A stretch of DNA of 64,000 bases from DYGA01 sp964540695 (GCA_964540695.1 CAZINS010000001.1:186001-250000); one strand, 5' to 3'; positions 1-8,400 are shown, counted from the stretch's first letter. Numbers and translations are program-made. Notes: a model not told the origin generated them from the sequence alone.

Positions 1-29
1 ATAATAATTTATATAAATAAATTAAATTT

Positions 30-392
30 ATGAAAAACAAACTACTACTTGTATTTTTAATATCATTTTTATTTATTCCGATTCTAACTTATGCAACTAC
101 TACACAATCTCAAAACACCCAATCATCTGACAATACGGTAAAACTAACCAATCCCCTAAGCAGTGACGACCCAGCAATTATTATTGGCAATGTCATAAAA
201 GGTATTTTAGGGCTAACTGGAGTTTTAGCACTAGCAGCTTTTATAGCTGGTGGAGTAATGTGGATGACTTCAGGTGGTAATGCTGATCGAGTGAAAAAAG
301 GTAGGGATATTCTGGTCTGGGCAATTATTGGGCTATTTATAGTCTTTTCCAGCTACAGTATCTTAAAATACGTGTTTGATATTTTAGCCTAA
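30..392 (+). CDS. TrbC/VirB2-like two-helix pilin protein
   Basis: A 120-residue membrane protein. Residues 1-22 form a signal peptide, followed by a short polar Ser/Thr/Asn-rich stretch, then two hydrophobic helices (about 50-75 and 93-117) separated by a basic loop containing GGNADRVKKGRD. This arrangement is that of the TrbC/VirB2 family, whose conjugation-pilus members are small two-helix pilins. CPR genomes carry many stand-alone members of unknown role, and no other type IV secretion gene is visible here. A paralog lies at 6090-6446. The start has no strong ribosome binding site in the 29 bases visible before it, and the promoter is presumably outside the window. Family is fairly sure, function is not. 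Confidence 0.75.
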   Translation: MKNKLLLVFLISFLFIPILTYATTTQSQNTQSSDNTVKLTNPLSSDDPAIIIGNVIKGILGLTGVLALAAFIAGGVMWMTSGGNADRVKKGRDILVWAIIGLFIVFSSYSILKYVFDILA

Positions 393-418
393 AAAATTAA
401 TCAAATTACTTGCTCAAT

Positions 419-444
419 AACCCGCCCAAACTGGCGGGTTTTAC
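419..444 (+). terminator. Rho-independent terminator after the pilin-like gene
   Basis: An 8-bp perfect stem (419-426 with 433-440), GC-rich at its centre, with a 6-base loop and a following T-rich stretch, 27 bases after the stop codon. Confidence 0.8.
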
Positions 445-467
445 TTATATTTTAAAAGTGAATAGTA

Positions 468-496
468 TTGACTTTTTCTTAAAAATATGCTATATT
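468..496 (+). promoter_or_regulatory. Sigma-70 type promoter for the 645-2693 gene pair
   Basis: TTGACT at 468-473, a 17-base spacer ending in TGC (488-490, extended -10), and TATATT at 491-496. The same architecture, nearly the same sequence, recurs at 46421-46449. Confidence 0.7.
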
Positions 497-561
497 GGCT
501 AGTTATAGATTAATATATAGTGAACTTTGACAATTTAATAACTTATATTTTATTTATAAAA

Positions 562-614
562 TTAGTTAGTTGGTTTAGATTGAGATTTTTTCTTTATTTA
601 AACCAACTAACTAA
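562..614 (+). promoter_or_regulatory. Perfect 16-bp inverted repeat in the 5' leader
   Basis: Arms 562-577 and 599-614 are exact reverse complements, with a 21-base AT-rich loop. The structure lies between the promoter at 468-496 and the ribosome binding site AAAGGAG just before the start at 645. No T-run follows, so it is not an ordinary terminator. It may be an mRNA stabiliser or protein-binding leader hairpin, or an operator. Confidence 0.6.
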
Positions 615-644
615 CAATAAATAAATAAAATAAAGGAGTCAATC

Positions 645-1388
645 ATGGCAATCTTTGGTAATTTCTTCAATAAACTAAAAAATGTTTTTGGAGGAGAATT
701 GATCGGTACCGCAGCTGGTACTGTTAGCGGAAAAATGATTAGTGAGTTAATTGGCATGCCTGCCAAAAAAATCACTGAAATTGCACTTGATAAAATGTTT
801 CAAGTGCCCCCGCGCGCAGAACTGCAAAAAGTTCTATTAGGTTTAAACGACACCCAGAGAAAATTTTGGGAAGCTAGATTTGAGGAAGCTAAAAAATACT
901 GGGAAAAAAGACTTGGGGAAGATAATAAAAACCTTCCTCACCGTCCTTCAGAAAATGAAGTGGTGACAGCCTGGTGTAAACCGCTGTTACTAAAAAAAGT
1001 CAAAGTTCTTTTGAAGAAAAGTGACGGCACTCCTATATTAAATAAAGGGGTACCTGTATTTGCCGAATCAGAGTCTGACTTAGTCAGTGACGATGATCTT
1101 CGTGCTTATATCTACGGCAAAGTCGCTGACATTGGCGAGAAAGAATTTTGGATCTGGACAGATTTGCTAATCCACGATAAGTGGAATCAGATCTTCCAAA
1201 TTTGGGGAGATAAATTTAAAATAAAAATTTTAAACCCAATTATAAAAAGGTTGCAAGAAACATTTGAAGTAATTGTAAAATACTCTGCTATTGCAACCGC
1301 TGCAGGGAAAGTTAGCTTAGAAAAAGCTGACACCATGACCGAAGAAATGATCGCAGAATCAAAAAACAAGAAATTAAATATTTTTTAA
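645..1388 (+). CDS. Hypothetical cytoplasmic protein
   Basis: Not recognised. A 247-residue protein without signal peptide. The N-terminus has a glycine-rich, weakly hydrophobic segment (about 10-50), and the rest is charged and probably mostly helical, with a Trp-rich stretch near residues 165-190. The start follows a strong AAAGGAG site. It forms a two-gene operon with the membrane protein 12 bases downstream, and both run from the promoter at 468-496. The association suggests a soluble partner of that membrane protein, which is inference only. Confidence 0.7.
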   Translation: MAIFGNFFNKLKNVFGGELIGTAAGTVSGKMISELIGMPAKKITEIALDKMFQVPPRAELQKVLLGLNDTQRKFWEARFEEAKKYWEKRLGEDNKNLPHRPSENEVVTAWCKPLLLKKVKVLLKKSDGTPILNKGVPVFAESESDLVSDDDLRAYIYGKVADIGEKEFWIWTDLLIHDKWNQIFQIWGDKFKIKILNPIIKRLQETFEVIVKYSAIATAAGKVSLEKADTMTEEMIAESKNKKLNIF

Positions 1389-1400
1389 AGGAGTTTAAGA

Positions 1401-2693
1401 ATGCAACTATTCGTAGTTTATGTGTTAATCATCATCGCGTCTTTGTGGATGCTTTACTATCTGCTCTTTCATACCTCAGCTACGGGGTTCAACTTACTCG
1501 GCAGAGTCAGGGAATTAGAGTTAGGACTTATCAATCAAGTATCCCAAGCATTGGGAAGAATATTGGCAGTCCTAGGATATCCACTTGGAGAGATAGAGAT
1601 GATTCAAAACAGAATTGTTAACGAAGGCGTTAATTTCGCCCAAAACCTAATCAGACAAATTGCCAGGCAATCATTCTTTATCGCCTGTGGAATAAGTGGA
1701 ATGCTACTTATATTACTAATTGGAGTAATATTCCATTCAAATCTGATTATGATCATTATTCTGATTGCTGCTGTGGTATGGTCGTTCTTGACCATGGTAA
1801 TTTATGATCCAATTATTGGATCAATCGCTCAGGGCAAAAAAATAAGAAGAAGTATCCGACCAATTTCGCTTCTCCTTGCTTACATAGGGATATTGACCTT
1901 ACTGTGGTTAAACTTCAATGGAACATCATTCTTTAATGAAGTTCTGGGAATATTTGTGATTCTTTCACTAGTACTAATGATATTTTCATTTAGATCTTAT
2001 TATCTGATGAGAATAACAAACACAGCTGGGTATGCCTTGGGAACTATATTAACTGTTTTACTTATTCTGTTTATTTTCAAAAGCTCAAGCCCGAGCTTAT
2101 ATGGAAACCTGGTTGACACTAGGACAGAATTTGAACAAACAAATAAAGTAAAGTATGTTACCCAACAGACTCCCTTATACGCTATTATAATCACTAATGA
2201 AGATACAACAATTGTAAAGGTTAATTCCCAAGAAGGAATTCCAACTATCAAAAAAGGTGAACAAGTAGTTCGTGGTGATAATACAGTAGTTTATAAGCAA
2301 GAAGTTTTTGGCGATATTTGGTTAGCAGATGATAATGGTTTATATGTTTTAGGACCATTCTGGATACCACTTAGATGGTTATCTAATAATGACCTAAACC
2401 CAAAAAATATACTAACTGATAATCAAAATCAGTCAGTACAACCACCTATTGATACTCCTACCGATCCAAATACTTTTACCCTCCCCCCTCATACCAGGGT
2501 AAAGGTGATGGATATCCCAGCTGGTCGGGAAAATATAGTTTTCCGATCAACTGGAAAATATCGAATTATTGAAAGAGACGGACCAAAATTGGTCCTCTCG
2601 AAAGTTTTCAAATACAATACCAATGTTGCCGGAGGCACTTTGGAAATTGAAAACATTAATGATTTTCCAATTGAGTTCAAAGTAGAACTCTAA
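1401..2693 (+). CDS. Hypothetical polytopic membrane protein
   Basis: Not recognised. A 430-residue protein with an N-terminal membrane segment (about 2-25), a short amphipathic region, then a cluster of about six hydrophobic helices between residues 90 and 230. The remaining 200 residues are soluble and beta-rich, with a proline/threonine linker near residue 350 (PPIDTPTDPNTFTLPP). It is preceded by AAAGGAG and follows the gene at 645-1388 by 12 bases. The layout of a membrane base with a C-terminal beta domain would fit an envelope or stress-type protein, but no family can be named. Confidence 0.7.
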   Translation: MQLFVVYVLIIIASLWMLYYLLFHTSATGFNLLGRVRELELGLINQVSQALGRILAVLGYPLGEIEMIQNRIVNEGVNFAQNLIRQIARQSFFIACGISGMLLILLIGVIFHSNLIMIIILIAAVVWSFLTMVIYDPIIGSIAQGKKIRRSIRPISLLLAYIGILTLLWLNFNGTSFFNEVLGIFVILSLVLMIFSFRSYYLMRITNTAGYALGTILTVLLILFIFKSSSPSLYGNLVDTRTEFEQTNKVKYVTQQTPLYAIIITNEDTTIVKVNSQEGIPTIKKGEQVVRGDNTVVYKQEVFGDIWLADDNGLYVLGPFWIPLRWLSNNDLNPKNILTDNQNQSVQPPIDTPTDPNTFTLPPHTRVKVMDIPAGRENIVFRSTGKYRIIERDGPKLVLSKVFKYNTNVAGGTLEIENINDFPIEFKVEL

Positions 2694-2706
2694 ATTATTA
2701 CATAAC

Positions 2707-2737
2707 AAGCCGTTGGTTAACATACCAACGGCTTTTT
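2707..2737 (+). terminator. Rho-independent terminator
   Basis: An 11-bp perfect stem (2707-2717 with 2724-2734) and a 6-base loop, followed by T5, 13 bases after the stop of the membrane protein gene. The T-run leads straight into a TTGACA motif at 2739. Confidence 0.9.
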
Positions 2738-2738
2738 C

Positions 2739-2770
2739 TTGACAAAAATATAAATTTGTAGTAATTTATA
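2739..2770 (+). promoter_or_regulatory. Probable promoter for the 2809 gene
   Basis: A consensus -35 TTGACA at 2739-2744 directly after the preceding terminator. The -10 is poor: TAATTT at 2762-2767 has the right 17-base spacing but matches weakly. Confidence 0.45.
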
Positions 2771-2808
2771 TCATTCTATACATTAAAAAATAAATAAAAG
2801 GAGTATCT

Positions 2809-3417
2809 ATGGCACCGCTTATACCAAAAAAAATAGGTGATTTTTTTATAAAAATACCTGTTTTAATCAGGAACAACCATAAATTTTTTCTAACTGGTCT
2901 TATCACTTTTTTGCTTTCCTTTATTATCATGATAATAATAATTTTACTAACCACCAATAGTGCATCAAACTATATTGATAAAAAAAATTTAGAAATAAAA
3001 CAACAATTACAAGACCAAATACAAGTTATCAGCACTACTATTGCTGACACAGTACTGCCATACATTTCATTCCTCAATCAGGAAAGAAAATTTGTTGATT
3101 CGTCATTATTGGCTTTGTCTTTTCGAGTAGACTCTACTCAAAACAGGTTAACTAAATTTGAAAAAAAATATAAGCATGATAATAAATTTCTAACTTCCTA
3201 CATTGCCACCCGAGATGGTTTCTCTAATCCAGACAGTTTGTCTAATTATGCCGCTAATATTTGTATGAACGTATATGGTAGAATGCTTGACGAACTACAA
3301 AGTAGAATACCCCCCCAAGAACCGTCGCAACAATGTGATGAAGAAACCAAAGTCAAATTTGACAATCGGCCGGAAATTAAAAAAGGTATCTCCATCAGAA
3401 TTGATGAAAAAAAATAA
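2809..3417 (+). CDS. Hypothetical single-pass membrane protein
   Basis: Not recognised. 202 residues: a short basic N-terminus, one strong membrane helix at about 27-50 rich in isoleucine, then a long, probably coiled-coil region (about 55-130), and a Pro/Gln-rich tail with two cysteines near residues 152 and 175. The positive residues before the helix suggest that the C-terminal part faces outward. The start follows AAAGGAG at good spacing. It is a single-gene unit with its own -35 motif and terminator. Confidence 0.7.
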   Translation: MAPLIPKKIGDFFIKIPVLIRNNHKFFLTGLITFLLSFIIMIIIILLTTNSASNYIDKKNLEIKQQLQDQIQVISTTIADTVLPYISFLNQERKFVDSSLLALSFRVDSTQNRLTKFEKKYKHDNKFLTSYIATRDGFSNPDSLSNYAANICMNVYGRMLDELQSRIPPQEPSQQCDEETKVKFDNRPEIKKGISIRIDEKK

Positions 3418-3421
3418 ACTA

Positions 3422-3450
3422 AAAACCCGTAACAATTACGGGTTTTATTT
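3422..3450. terminator. Bidirectional terminator between convergent genes
   Basis: An 11-bp perfect stem (3422-3432 with 3436-3446) with a 3-base loop. A-runs before and T-runs after allow it to serve both the plus-strand gene ending at 3417 and the minus-strand VIT gene ending at 3457. Confidence 0.85.
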
Positions 3451-3456
3451 TTTATT

Positions 3457-4164
3457 TTAATAATTTATTCCCAAATTACTAGCCAACTCTCCTATCAATA
3501 TACCAGCACCAAGAGCAAGAGTACCTATTAACAATACTTTTAATCCGGATTTGAACCAAGATTTTTTTGTATAAATTGAAGTAAACACGCCTACTAAAAA
3601 TAGTCCCAATAAAGTAGCCGCAATTGATATAGGCATAGCAACTTTGACTGATAAAAATAAATATGGAGTTAGTGCAACCAGTCCACCAAGAGTATAAGAA
3701 AAAAACATAAACACACCAGTTATTTTAGGGCTATTGTTTTGATCAGGTAAAACACTAAGTTCATGTAAAGCTTTTTCTTTGAGCATCAACTTTTTATTCT
3801 GACTAACTACTTCCGCCATTTGTTTTGCTAAGTCATTAGGCCAGCCATCTTTTTGATATATCGCCAATAAATCTTTTTTTTCTATTTCCATTTGATTTAC
3901 TAAATCTTTTTTTTGTTCATGCAATTGACTAATATCACGATCACGATTTGATTGATTGGAAACATATGAACCTATGCCCATAGAAATAGATTCAACTGTA
4001 ATAATTACAAAACCGGATAAAAGCACTGTGAAATGATTTTGACTACCGATAGCAATACCGGTTATTGCTCCTAAAGTTGAAACCATACCATCTTCCAATC
4101 CAAAAACTACATCCCGTAGTGATTGGACAAATCTTGAATTTTTATTGTTGAAAAAATTATTCAT
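3457..4164 (-). CDS. VIT1/CCC1-family iron/manganese transporter
   Basis: 235 residues with the VIT family signature near the N-terminus: a conserved first helix with LRDVVFGLEDGMVSTLGA, then the second helix with ESISMGIGSYVS. A charged cytoplasmic segment (about 72-145, rich in Glu, Lys and Gln) follows, and three further helices end the protein. Family members move Fe(II) or Mn(II) out of the cytoplasm. The large charged insert corresponds to the metal-binding or ferritin-like region of prokaryotic members. The start overlaps the end of the upstream CYTH gene by 8 bases, so the two are probably translationally coupled. Confidence 0.85.
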   Translation of the reverse strand: MNNFFNNKNSRFVQSLRDVVFGLEDGMVSTLGAITGIAIGSQNHFTVLLSGFVIITVESISMGIGSYVSNQSNRDRDISQLHEQKKDLVNQMEIEKKDLLAIYQKDGWPNDLAKQMAEVVSQNKKLMLKEKALHELSVLPDQNNSPKITGVFMFFSYTLGGLVALTPYLFLSVKVAMPISIAATLLGLFLVGVFTSIYTKKSWFKSGLKVLLIGTLALGAGILIGELASNLGINY

Positions 4165-4741
4165 GGTTTATAAAGGGATTAGGGTCAGAAAAAGTAAGAC
4201 GAGGTATTTGTTCATGAATTAGATGCGGTTTTATACCATAAGTTTTTTCGTATAAAGTACCAACATTACCAAATAGAGCTTTAGAATAATCAAAACCAAT
4301 TTTGGTGGCTACTGCTTTTACAGCCTGTTCACTCTTACCTTCAATTTCTACAAAAGACGGTAAATACGGCCACTCATCAAGACAAATTTCTACGCCAGCA
4401 AGTAGCCATAATTCCCTGGTTGATTCTTGATAAGCTTTTATTTTGCAACCAATTTTTTCTAAAAACTCTAAGGTCTTGGCAAAATTATCCACTACCAAAC
4501 ATATTTCTTTTTGGTCTTCTATTTTGTCACCGTCAATTACTTTGTAAGTTAAAGTGACTCTATCACCTTCATCACGCAATCTTATCCAAGCCTTTTCATT
4601 TTTCATAAATTCAGGCGGATTGATAATCACTCTAGTTTGTAAAAACTTTGGTCTAATTAAAACCGCCCCAACATTTTTTAAACTTTGTCTAATAGCCGTC
4701 TTATCAATATTCGGAAAAGTGGCTTCAAATTCAATTTCCAT
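4157..4741 (-). CDS. CYTH-domain protein (class IV adenylate cyclase/triphosphatase fold)
   Basis: 194 residues opening with the CYTH N-terminal strand MEIEFEATF, a variant of the ExExK metal/phosphate-binding motif in which the final Lys is replaced. Further expected elements are visible: WIRLRDEGDRVTLTYK (the xRxR-TxK strand pair), and EICLDEWPYLPSFVEIEG with the EIDxxP-type acidic strand. CYTH enzymes form a beta-tunnel acting on triphosphates (thiamine triphosphatase, inorganic triphosphatase, class IV cyclase), and the substrate cannot be told from sequence. It ends inside the VIT gene start and lies 2 bases downstream of the GAF gene, so the genes appear to be one operon. Confidence 0.8.
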   Translation of the reverse strand: MEIEFEATFPNIDKTAIRQSLKNVGAVLIRPKFLQTRVIINPPEFMKNEKAWIRLRDEGDRVTLTYKVIDGDKIEDQKEICLVVDNFAKTLEFLEKIGCKIKAYQESTRELWLLAGVEICLDEWPYLPSFVEIEGKSEQAVKAVATKIGFDYSKALFGNVGTLYEKTYGIKPHLIHEQIPRLTFSDPNPFINHE

Positions 4742-4743
4742 AA

Positions 4744-5235
4744 TTATAATTTTTTATTTAGTTCAATTTCTGCTTGTTTAGCTAAACCGATTAAAGTAGC
4801 TATATCATCCAAAGCAAATTTTCTTGGTCTATTATCTTTGATGCACAAAACACCAACTGGCAAACGAGAATTTTCTTCGCGTAAAGCCACACCTGCATAA
4901 AATCTGATATAAGGCTTACCTTTGACATAAGGATTATCAAAAAATCTTGGATCTTGCCAAGTATCCTCAATCACAAAAATATAATCTGCATACATAGCGT
5001 GCCCACAAAAAGATATATCTCTTGCCCCTTCACGAACATCAAGTCCCCAACACGATTTATACCATTCCCGTTTTCCATTGATAATAGAAATAGTTGAAAT
5101 AGGGACTTTAAATTTTTGGCAAGCTTGCTTGGTAATAATATCAAATCTGGCTTCAGGTTCGGTATCTAAAATAGCCAAAGAATAAACTGCTGTTAGTCTT
5201 GCTTGTTCATTGATTTGTACCGGAGCACTAATCAT
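4744..5235 (-). CDS. Stand-alone GAF-domain protein
   Basis: 163 residues almost entirely made of one GAF domain. The opening EQARLTAVYSLAILDTEPE and the segments KREWYKSCWGLD, ARDISFCGHAMY and RFYAGVAL are the hallmarks of the GAF subtype found at the N-terminus of many sensor kinases and cyclases. Here there is no output domain. The cysteine in SFCGHA is the usual conserved one. It could act as a free-standing sensor or redox protein. The neighbours are the CYTH enzyme and a patatin, giving a possible signalling or lipid-related operon, but no direct partner is evident. Confidence 0.8.
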   Translation of the reverse strand: MISAPVQINEQARLTAVYSLAILDTEPEARFDIITKQACQKFKVPISTISIINGKREWYKSCWGLDVREGARDISFCGHAMYADYIFVIEDTWQDPRFFDNPYVKGKPYIRFYAGVALREENSRLPVGVLCIKDNRPRKFALDDIATLIGLAKQAEIELNKKL

Positions 5236-5255
5236 ACTTAAATCTTAGACCTAAA

Positions 5256-6065
5256 TTACAATAAACGCAAAAGTGATTCAATATTTTTTTCCATCTCAAC
5301 TTCACCAATTTTAACAATCTCTGTACCAATTTCTTCTCGAAAATAACTCCGCCAACTTGAAAAACCTATAGCAGGAAAAATTGGTTCTAAAATTATATCT
5401 GAACTTTGCAACGAATACTTTGCTAAATGATGGCGCATGATGTCAAAACTGCGATTAGCAACTTTTTTAAACGAATAATCATCCAGCTCCACTGGGCGAT
5501 ATTTTTCATAATTATCAAGATTGACACTGATAACTATATCGGCTCCCATTTGTCTGACTACATTATCGGGAACTGGATTACTTGAACCACCATCTATCAA
5601 TAATTGATTATTTAAAGTCACTGGTTTAAATAAAGTAGGAATAGACATGCTGGCTCTAACAGCTTGGGATAAACTGCCTTTATTTAAAACTACTGAACCG
5701 CCACTAATTAAATCAGTGGCCATGGCCGCCACTGGAATTTTGGTATCCAAAAAACTAGCCCCTGCAAACCACTCAGCTAAAAGTTTCTCTAACTTATCAC
5801 CCTTAATAAGCCCCCCTTGCAAAGTTGGTTCTAAAAATATATAAAATTTATCTCGACGTTTATTGACCGTATAATCCTCTAGTTTGGCAACGTCCCAAAA
5901 TAAACCAAAAAAACACGCCACCCAGGCGCCAATACTTGATCCAGCAATAAAATCAATAGGAATCTGATGTTTAAGTAAAGTTTTAATAACTCCAACATGG
6001 GCTAGTCCTTTGACTCCACCACTACCCAAAGCTAAGCCTATCTTTTTATTTGTTTGCACTTTCAT
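5256..6065 (-). CDS. Patatin-like phospholipase (RssA/YchK-type)
   Basis: 269 residues with the complete patatin catalytic set: the glycine-rich oxyanion loop LGSGGVKGLAHVG (13-25), the nucleophile elbow GSSIG with Ser44, and the DGG dyad with Asp158. The length fits small bacterial patatins of the RssA/YlbK group, which are cytoplasmic acyl hydrolases. In a cell with few lipid-synthesis genes it may release fatty acids from scavenged host lipids, which is inference. The start ATG is followed by MKVQTNKKIGLALG, typical for the family. Confidence 0.88.
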   Translation of the reverse strand: MKVQTNKKIGLALGSGGVKGLAHVGVIKTLLKHQIPIDFIAGSSIGAWVACFFGLFWDVAKLEDYTVNKRRDKFYIFLEPTLQGGLIKGDKLEKLLAEWFAGASFLDTKIPVAAMATDLISGGSVVLNKGSLSQAVRASMSIPTLFKPVTLNNQLLIDGGSSNPVPDNVVRQMGADIVISVNLDNYEKYRPVELDDYSFKKVANRSFDIMRHHLAKYSLQSSDIILEPIFPAIGFSSWRSYFREEIGTEIVKIGEVEMEKNIESLLRLL

Positions 6066-6089
6066 ATTAGTACCAATATTTAATCAAAC

Positions 6090-6446
6090 TTATGATGTTG
6101 CATCTAAAATTACTCTGAAAACAAAGGTACTAATAGCATAAGCTACAATAATTATTAAAAGACCAATCACCCCAGCAACAATTGTTTTTCTAGCAGTTTC
6201 CCCCCGATCAGTACCATAACCACTAGCTGCCCCCACTACACCATAAATTATAATCAAAACCATTAGTAATCCTAAGATACCTAAGGCAATATTAATTATC
6301 CTGGCAATTGTCTCTCTAATATCCCTCGTCCCCAAACCAATTGCACTACCATAACCCAAACCAAAATCAACTTGAGCAAGAGTGGCTAGGGGTATTAAAA
6401 ATAAACTTAAAATAGCTAAACCTAATATTTGTTTATTTATTTTCAT
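6090..6446 (-). CDS. TrbC/VirB2-like two-helix pilin protein, paralog
   Basis: 118 residues with a signal peptide (about 1-24, ending in a LAQVD-like site), then two hydrophobic helices (about 48-72 and 90-115) joined by a loop GYGTDRGETARKT. The layout is the same as in the protein encoded at 30-392, with different sequence. Two such genes without any type IV secretion machinery nearby suggest a role separate from conjugation. It sits 24 bases downstream of nothing obvious and 25 bases before the patatin gene, and may be co-transcribed with it. Confidence 0.72.
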   Translation of the reverse strand: MKINKQILGLAILSLFLIPLATLAQVDFGLGYGSAIGLGTRDIRETIARIINIALGILGLLMVLIIIYGVVGAASGYGTDRGETARKTIVAGVIGLLIIIVAYAISTFVFRVILDATS

Positions 6447-6475
6447 AAAATAATTATAACAAAATTCAAAAAAAT

Positions 6476-6952
6476 TTACGATTTTTTCATTAGAGGTAAA
6501 AGCTTTTTATATTTATCAAAAATTAAATATATAATTACTAAATCTATTAGAGTTAAACAAATTAATAACCAGGAATAACTATAAAAAATTCTGAATATTT
6601 GATAAATAACCATAAAAATCAGAGCATAACCGGTAACCGGATAAGCCCATAATTTATTTCTTAGCAACATAATCATTAAAAATATTTTTAAAATACCATT
6701 AATAAATAAATAAAACGCAATAAATGTTTGAGTAGATAAAGATAATATATTAAGCCAAGAAAAAACTTTATTAATAAAAAAATCAGTTGGGTCTTCGGTT
6801 AACTCATGTTGGAATAACCAATAAATTAAATTAATTACTCTATCTTTTTTAACAAAATAAACCGTTATTCCTGCTAATGTTCCTAGAATCCCATCAAACA
6901 GTTTTAGCAGTACGGTGTAATTAAAAATGGTATTATTCAAATCTTGTTTCAT
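6476..6952 (-). CDS. DUF2127 family membrane protein
   Basis: 158 residues with four hydrophobic helices. Segments such as LLKLFDGILGTLAG, FYLFINGILKIFLMIMLLRNKLWAYPVTG and FRIFYSYSW match the DUF2127 family, small integral membrane proteins of unknown function. Length fits. The start codon lies one base after the stop codon of a probable small gene (6954-7115), suggesting coupling. Confidence 0.75.
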   Translation of the reverse strand: MKQDLNNTIFNYTVLLKLFDGILGTLAGITVYFVKKDRVINLIYWLFQHELTEDPTDFFINKVFSWLNILSLSTQTFIAFYLFINGILKIFLMIMLLRNKLWAYPVTGYALIFMVIYQIFRIFYSYSWLLICLTLIDLVIIYLIFDKYKKLLPLMKKS

Positions 6953-6953
6953 T

Positions 6954-7115
6954 TTATTTTATTATATTTGTTTTTTTATTTTTTAAACGACTTTGCGATA
7001 AACTAGTCCAACTCAATACACCAATAGCTATAAGAATAGCCTTTTCTTCTTTACCTTTAAAAATTTTTTTATTTATTAATTTTATGAGAGTATTAGCTGC
7101 TTCTTTGTGGTCCAT
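6954..7115 (-). CDS. Small hypothetical protein (53 residues)
   Basis: A short reading frame in the gap between the carboxypeptidase and DUF2127 genes. It translates as a lysine-rich protein with an amphipathic centre (EEKAILIAIGVLSWTSLSQS) and a basic tail. The frame fills the gap almost exactly: its ATG lies 5 bases after the upstream stop, and its TAA ends one base before the DUF2127 start. No strong Shine-Dalgarno motif is seen. It looks like a real small coupled gene, but this rests only on position and composition. Confidence 0.5.
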   Translation of the reverse strand: MDHKEAANTLIKLINKKIFKGKEEKAILIAIGVLSWTSLSQSRLKNKKTNIIK

Positions 7116-7120
7116 ATAAT

Positions 7121-8326
7121 TTATGGTAACAATTTTTGAATAATATCATTTCTTTGTTTCATACTTAAAGCGTGTAAAACAACTACTATCAAATCGTCTT
7201 TTTTTAATACCACTGTGCGTTGGGCTTCAACTAAAAAACCAGTTTTAACTGCCTGGGGATTGAACGTATGTAAACTATAATTTCGATCAATTATTTTTAC
7301 TAATCTATTCTGACCATTTATATCAACAATTTGAGCTGTATAATCTTTAACCGCACTGGGCGCTGCTATATCTGATTTAGCAAAAGCAGTTTGTCCAATT
7401 ACTGCCATTTCTTTAGCGGTGGTAACATTATGAGCATCGAGTCCGGTCATTTCAAACCATAAAGTTTTCTCGAGTCCTAAATCTTTGGCTTTTTGATTCA
7501 TAGCGGTAACAAATTCAACCCGCGTTAAACCGCTGTTATCCACCAAAGCGATGGTAGCTTGATTGGAAGAAGCAATCAACATTGCTAACCACAAATCATA
7601 AAATGACAATTTATCACCCACTTTTAAATCAACCTCGCTAGTTGTATCTTCACCAACCAAACTTTTAGGATAATCAAGCTGATCTTGAGTGATGGTAATT
7701 GTTTTTTGCCAATTGGGACTGGCATCAAGTAAAACAAGAGCAGTCATTAATTTAGTTAAACTAGCTGGTGGCAGTATTGTATCGGCATTGTAGCTTTGAC
7801 TAAAATTTTTACCATCATAACGCACATAAGCCACATCATTGAAGGTAGTATCATGAATTATCTGTTTAGAGTTGGTTCTAATTTGTCGTAAATTGTCATT
7901 AGTTATTCCCAGTCCGAATTGACGTAACAAATTGAAAGCTGCCTCCCGGTCGGGAAAATAATAACGTAAACCATCAACTGGATTAACATACCAGGCTTCA
8001 CCATGACTTTCTACTTGCAGTAAAATCCTCCCCTGCAAACGCTTGGTCAATTTTTGGTCACCTATTTCACCTTTGCTAGTGGGAATCTTAGCTAAATCAC
8101 GGTTTGAGATACCAAGTCCCAAGGAACGCATGATAGCAAAAGCTTCATCACCATCACGCAAATAATATCTTTCCTGACTAACTGGGTCTACATACCAAGC
8201 TCGGCCATAACTTTCCACTTGCAACAAAATCCGACCTGACAATCTACTGGCTAAACTATCAGCCGCTTTTAACTGATATACAGGTAAAAAAGTAAAAACT
8301 AAAATTAAATATAATATTTTCTTCAT
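7121..8326 (-). CDS. D-alanyl-D-alanine carboxypeptidase (S11/PBP5 type) with N-terminal repeats
   Basis: 401 residues. A signal peptide (1-22) precedes two tandem repeats of about 50 residues (28-80 and 97-150), each with GRILLQVES.G.AWYV.P and a YY..D..AAF motif. The catalytic domain then carries all three S11 motifs: S189-L-T-K192, S253-S-N255 and K361-T-G363. The enzyme trims the terminal D-Ala of peptidoglycan stem peptides outside the membrane. The repeat pair is frequent on CPR exported proteins and probably binds the envelope. It stands just downstream of the tRNA-Asp region and may start a minus-strand operon running through the small gene and DUF2127. Confidence 0.88.
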   Translation of the reverse strand: MKKILYLILVFTFLPVYQLKAADSLASRLSGRILLQVESYGRAWYVDPVSQERYYLRDGDEAFAIMRSLGLGISNRDLAKIPTSKGEIGDQKLTKRLQGRILLQVESHGEAWYVNPVDGLRYYFPDREAAFNLLRQFGLGITNDNLRQIRTNSKQIIHDTTFNDVAYVRYDGKNFSQSYNADTILPPASLTKLMTALVLLDASPNWQKTITITQDQLDYPKSLVGEDTTSEVDLKVGDKLSFYDLWLAMLIASSNQATIALVDNSGLTRVEFVTAMNQKAKDLGLEKTLWFEMTGLDAHNVTTAKEMAVIGQTAFAKSDIAAPSAVKDYTAQIVDINGQNRLVKIIDRNYSLHTFNPQAVKTGFLVEAQRTVVLKKDDLIVVVLHALSMKQRNDIIQKLLP

Positions 8327-8374
8327 AGAAATTAATTATAACAAAAAATCACCTAATTGGCGATTTAATTATAA

Positions 8375-8400
8375 TGGCGGGGCCGAATTAATAAGGGACT
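8375..8400 (-). repeat. Partial copy of the tRNA-Asp 3' end
   Basis: Positions 8375-8387 repeat the CCA and 3' acceptor strand of tRNA-Asp (8596-8608), then 5 bases of AT insertion, then AAGGGACT as in the T-arm. On the minus strand this reads as AGTCCCTT, an insertion, and TTCGGCCCCGCCA. It lies 221 bases from the true tRNA 3' end. Confidence 0.7.

Noticed and set aside
30..392. Conjugative element, from TrbC-like proteins and the TraX-like protein
   Set aside because: No relaxase, coupling protein, VirB4 or integrase gene is present, and the three genes are scattered over 39 kb.
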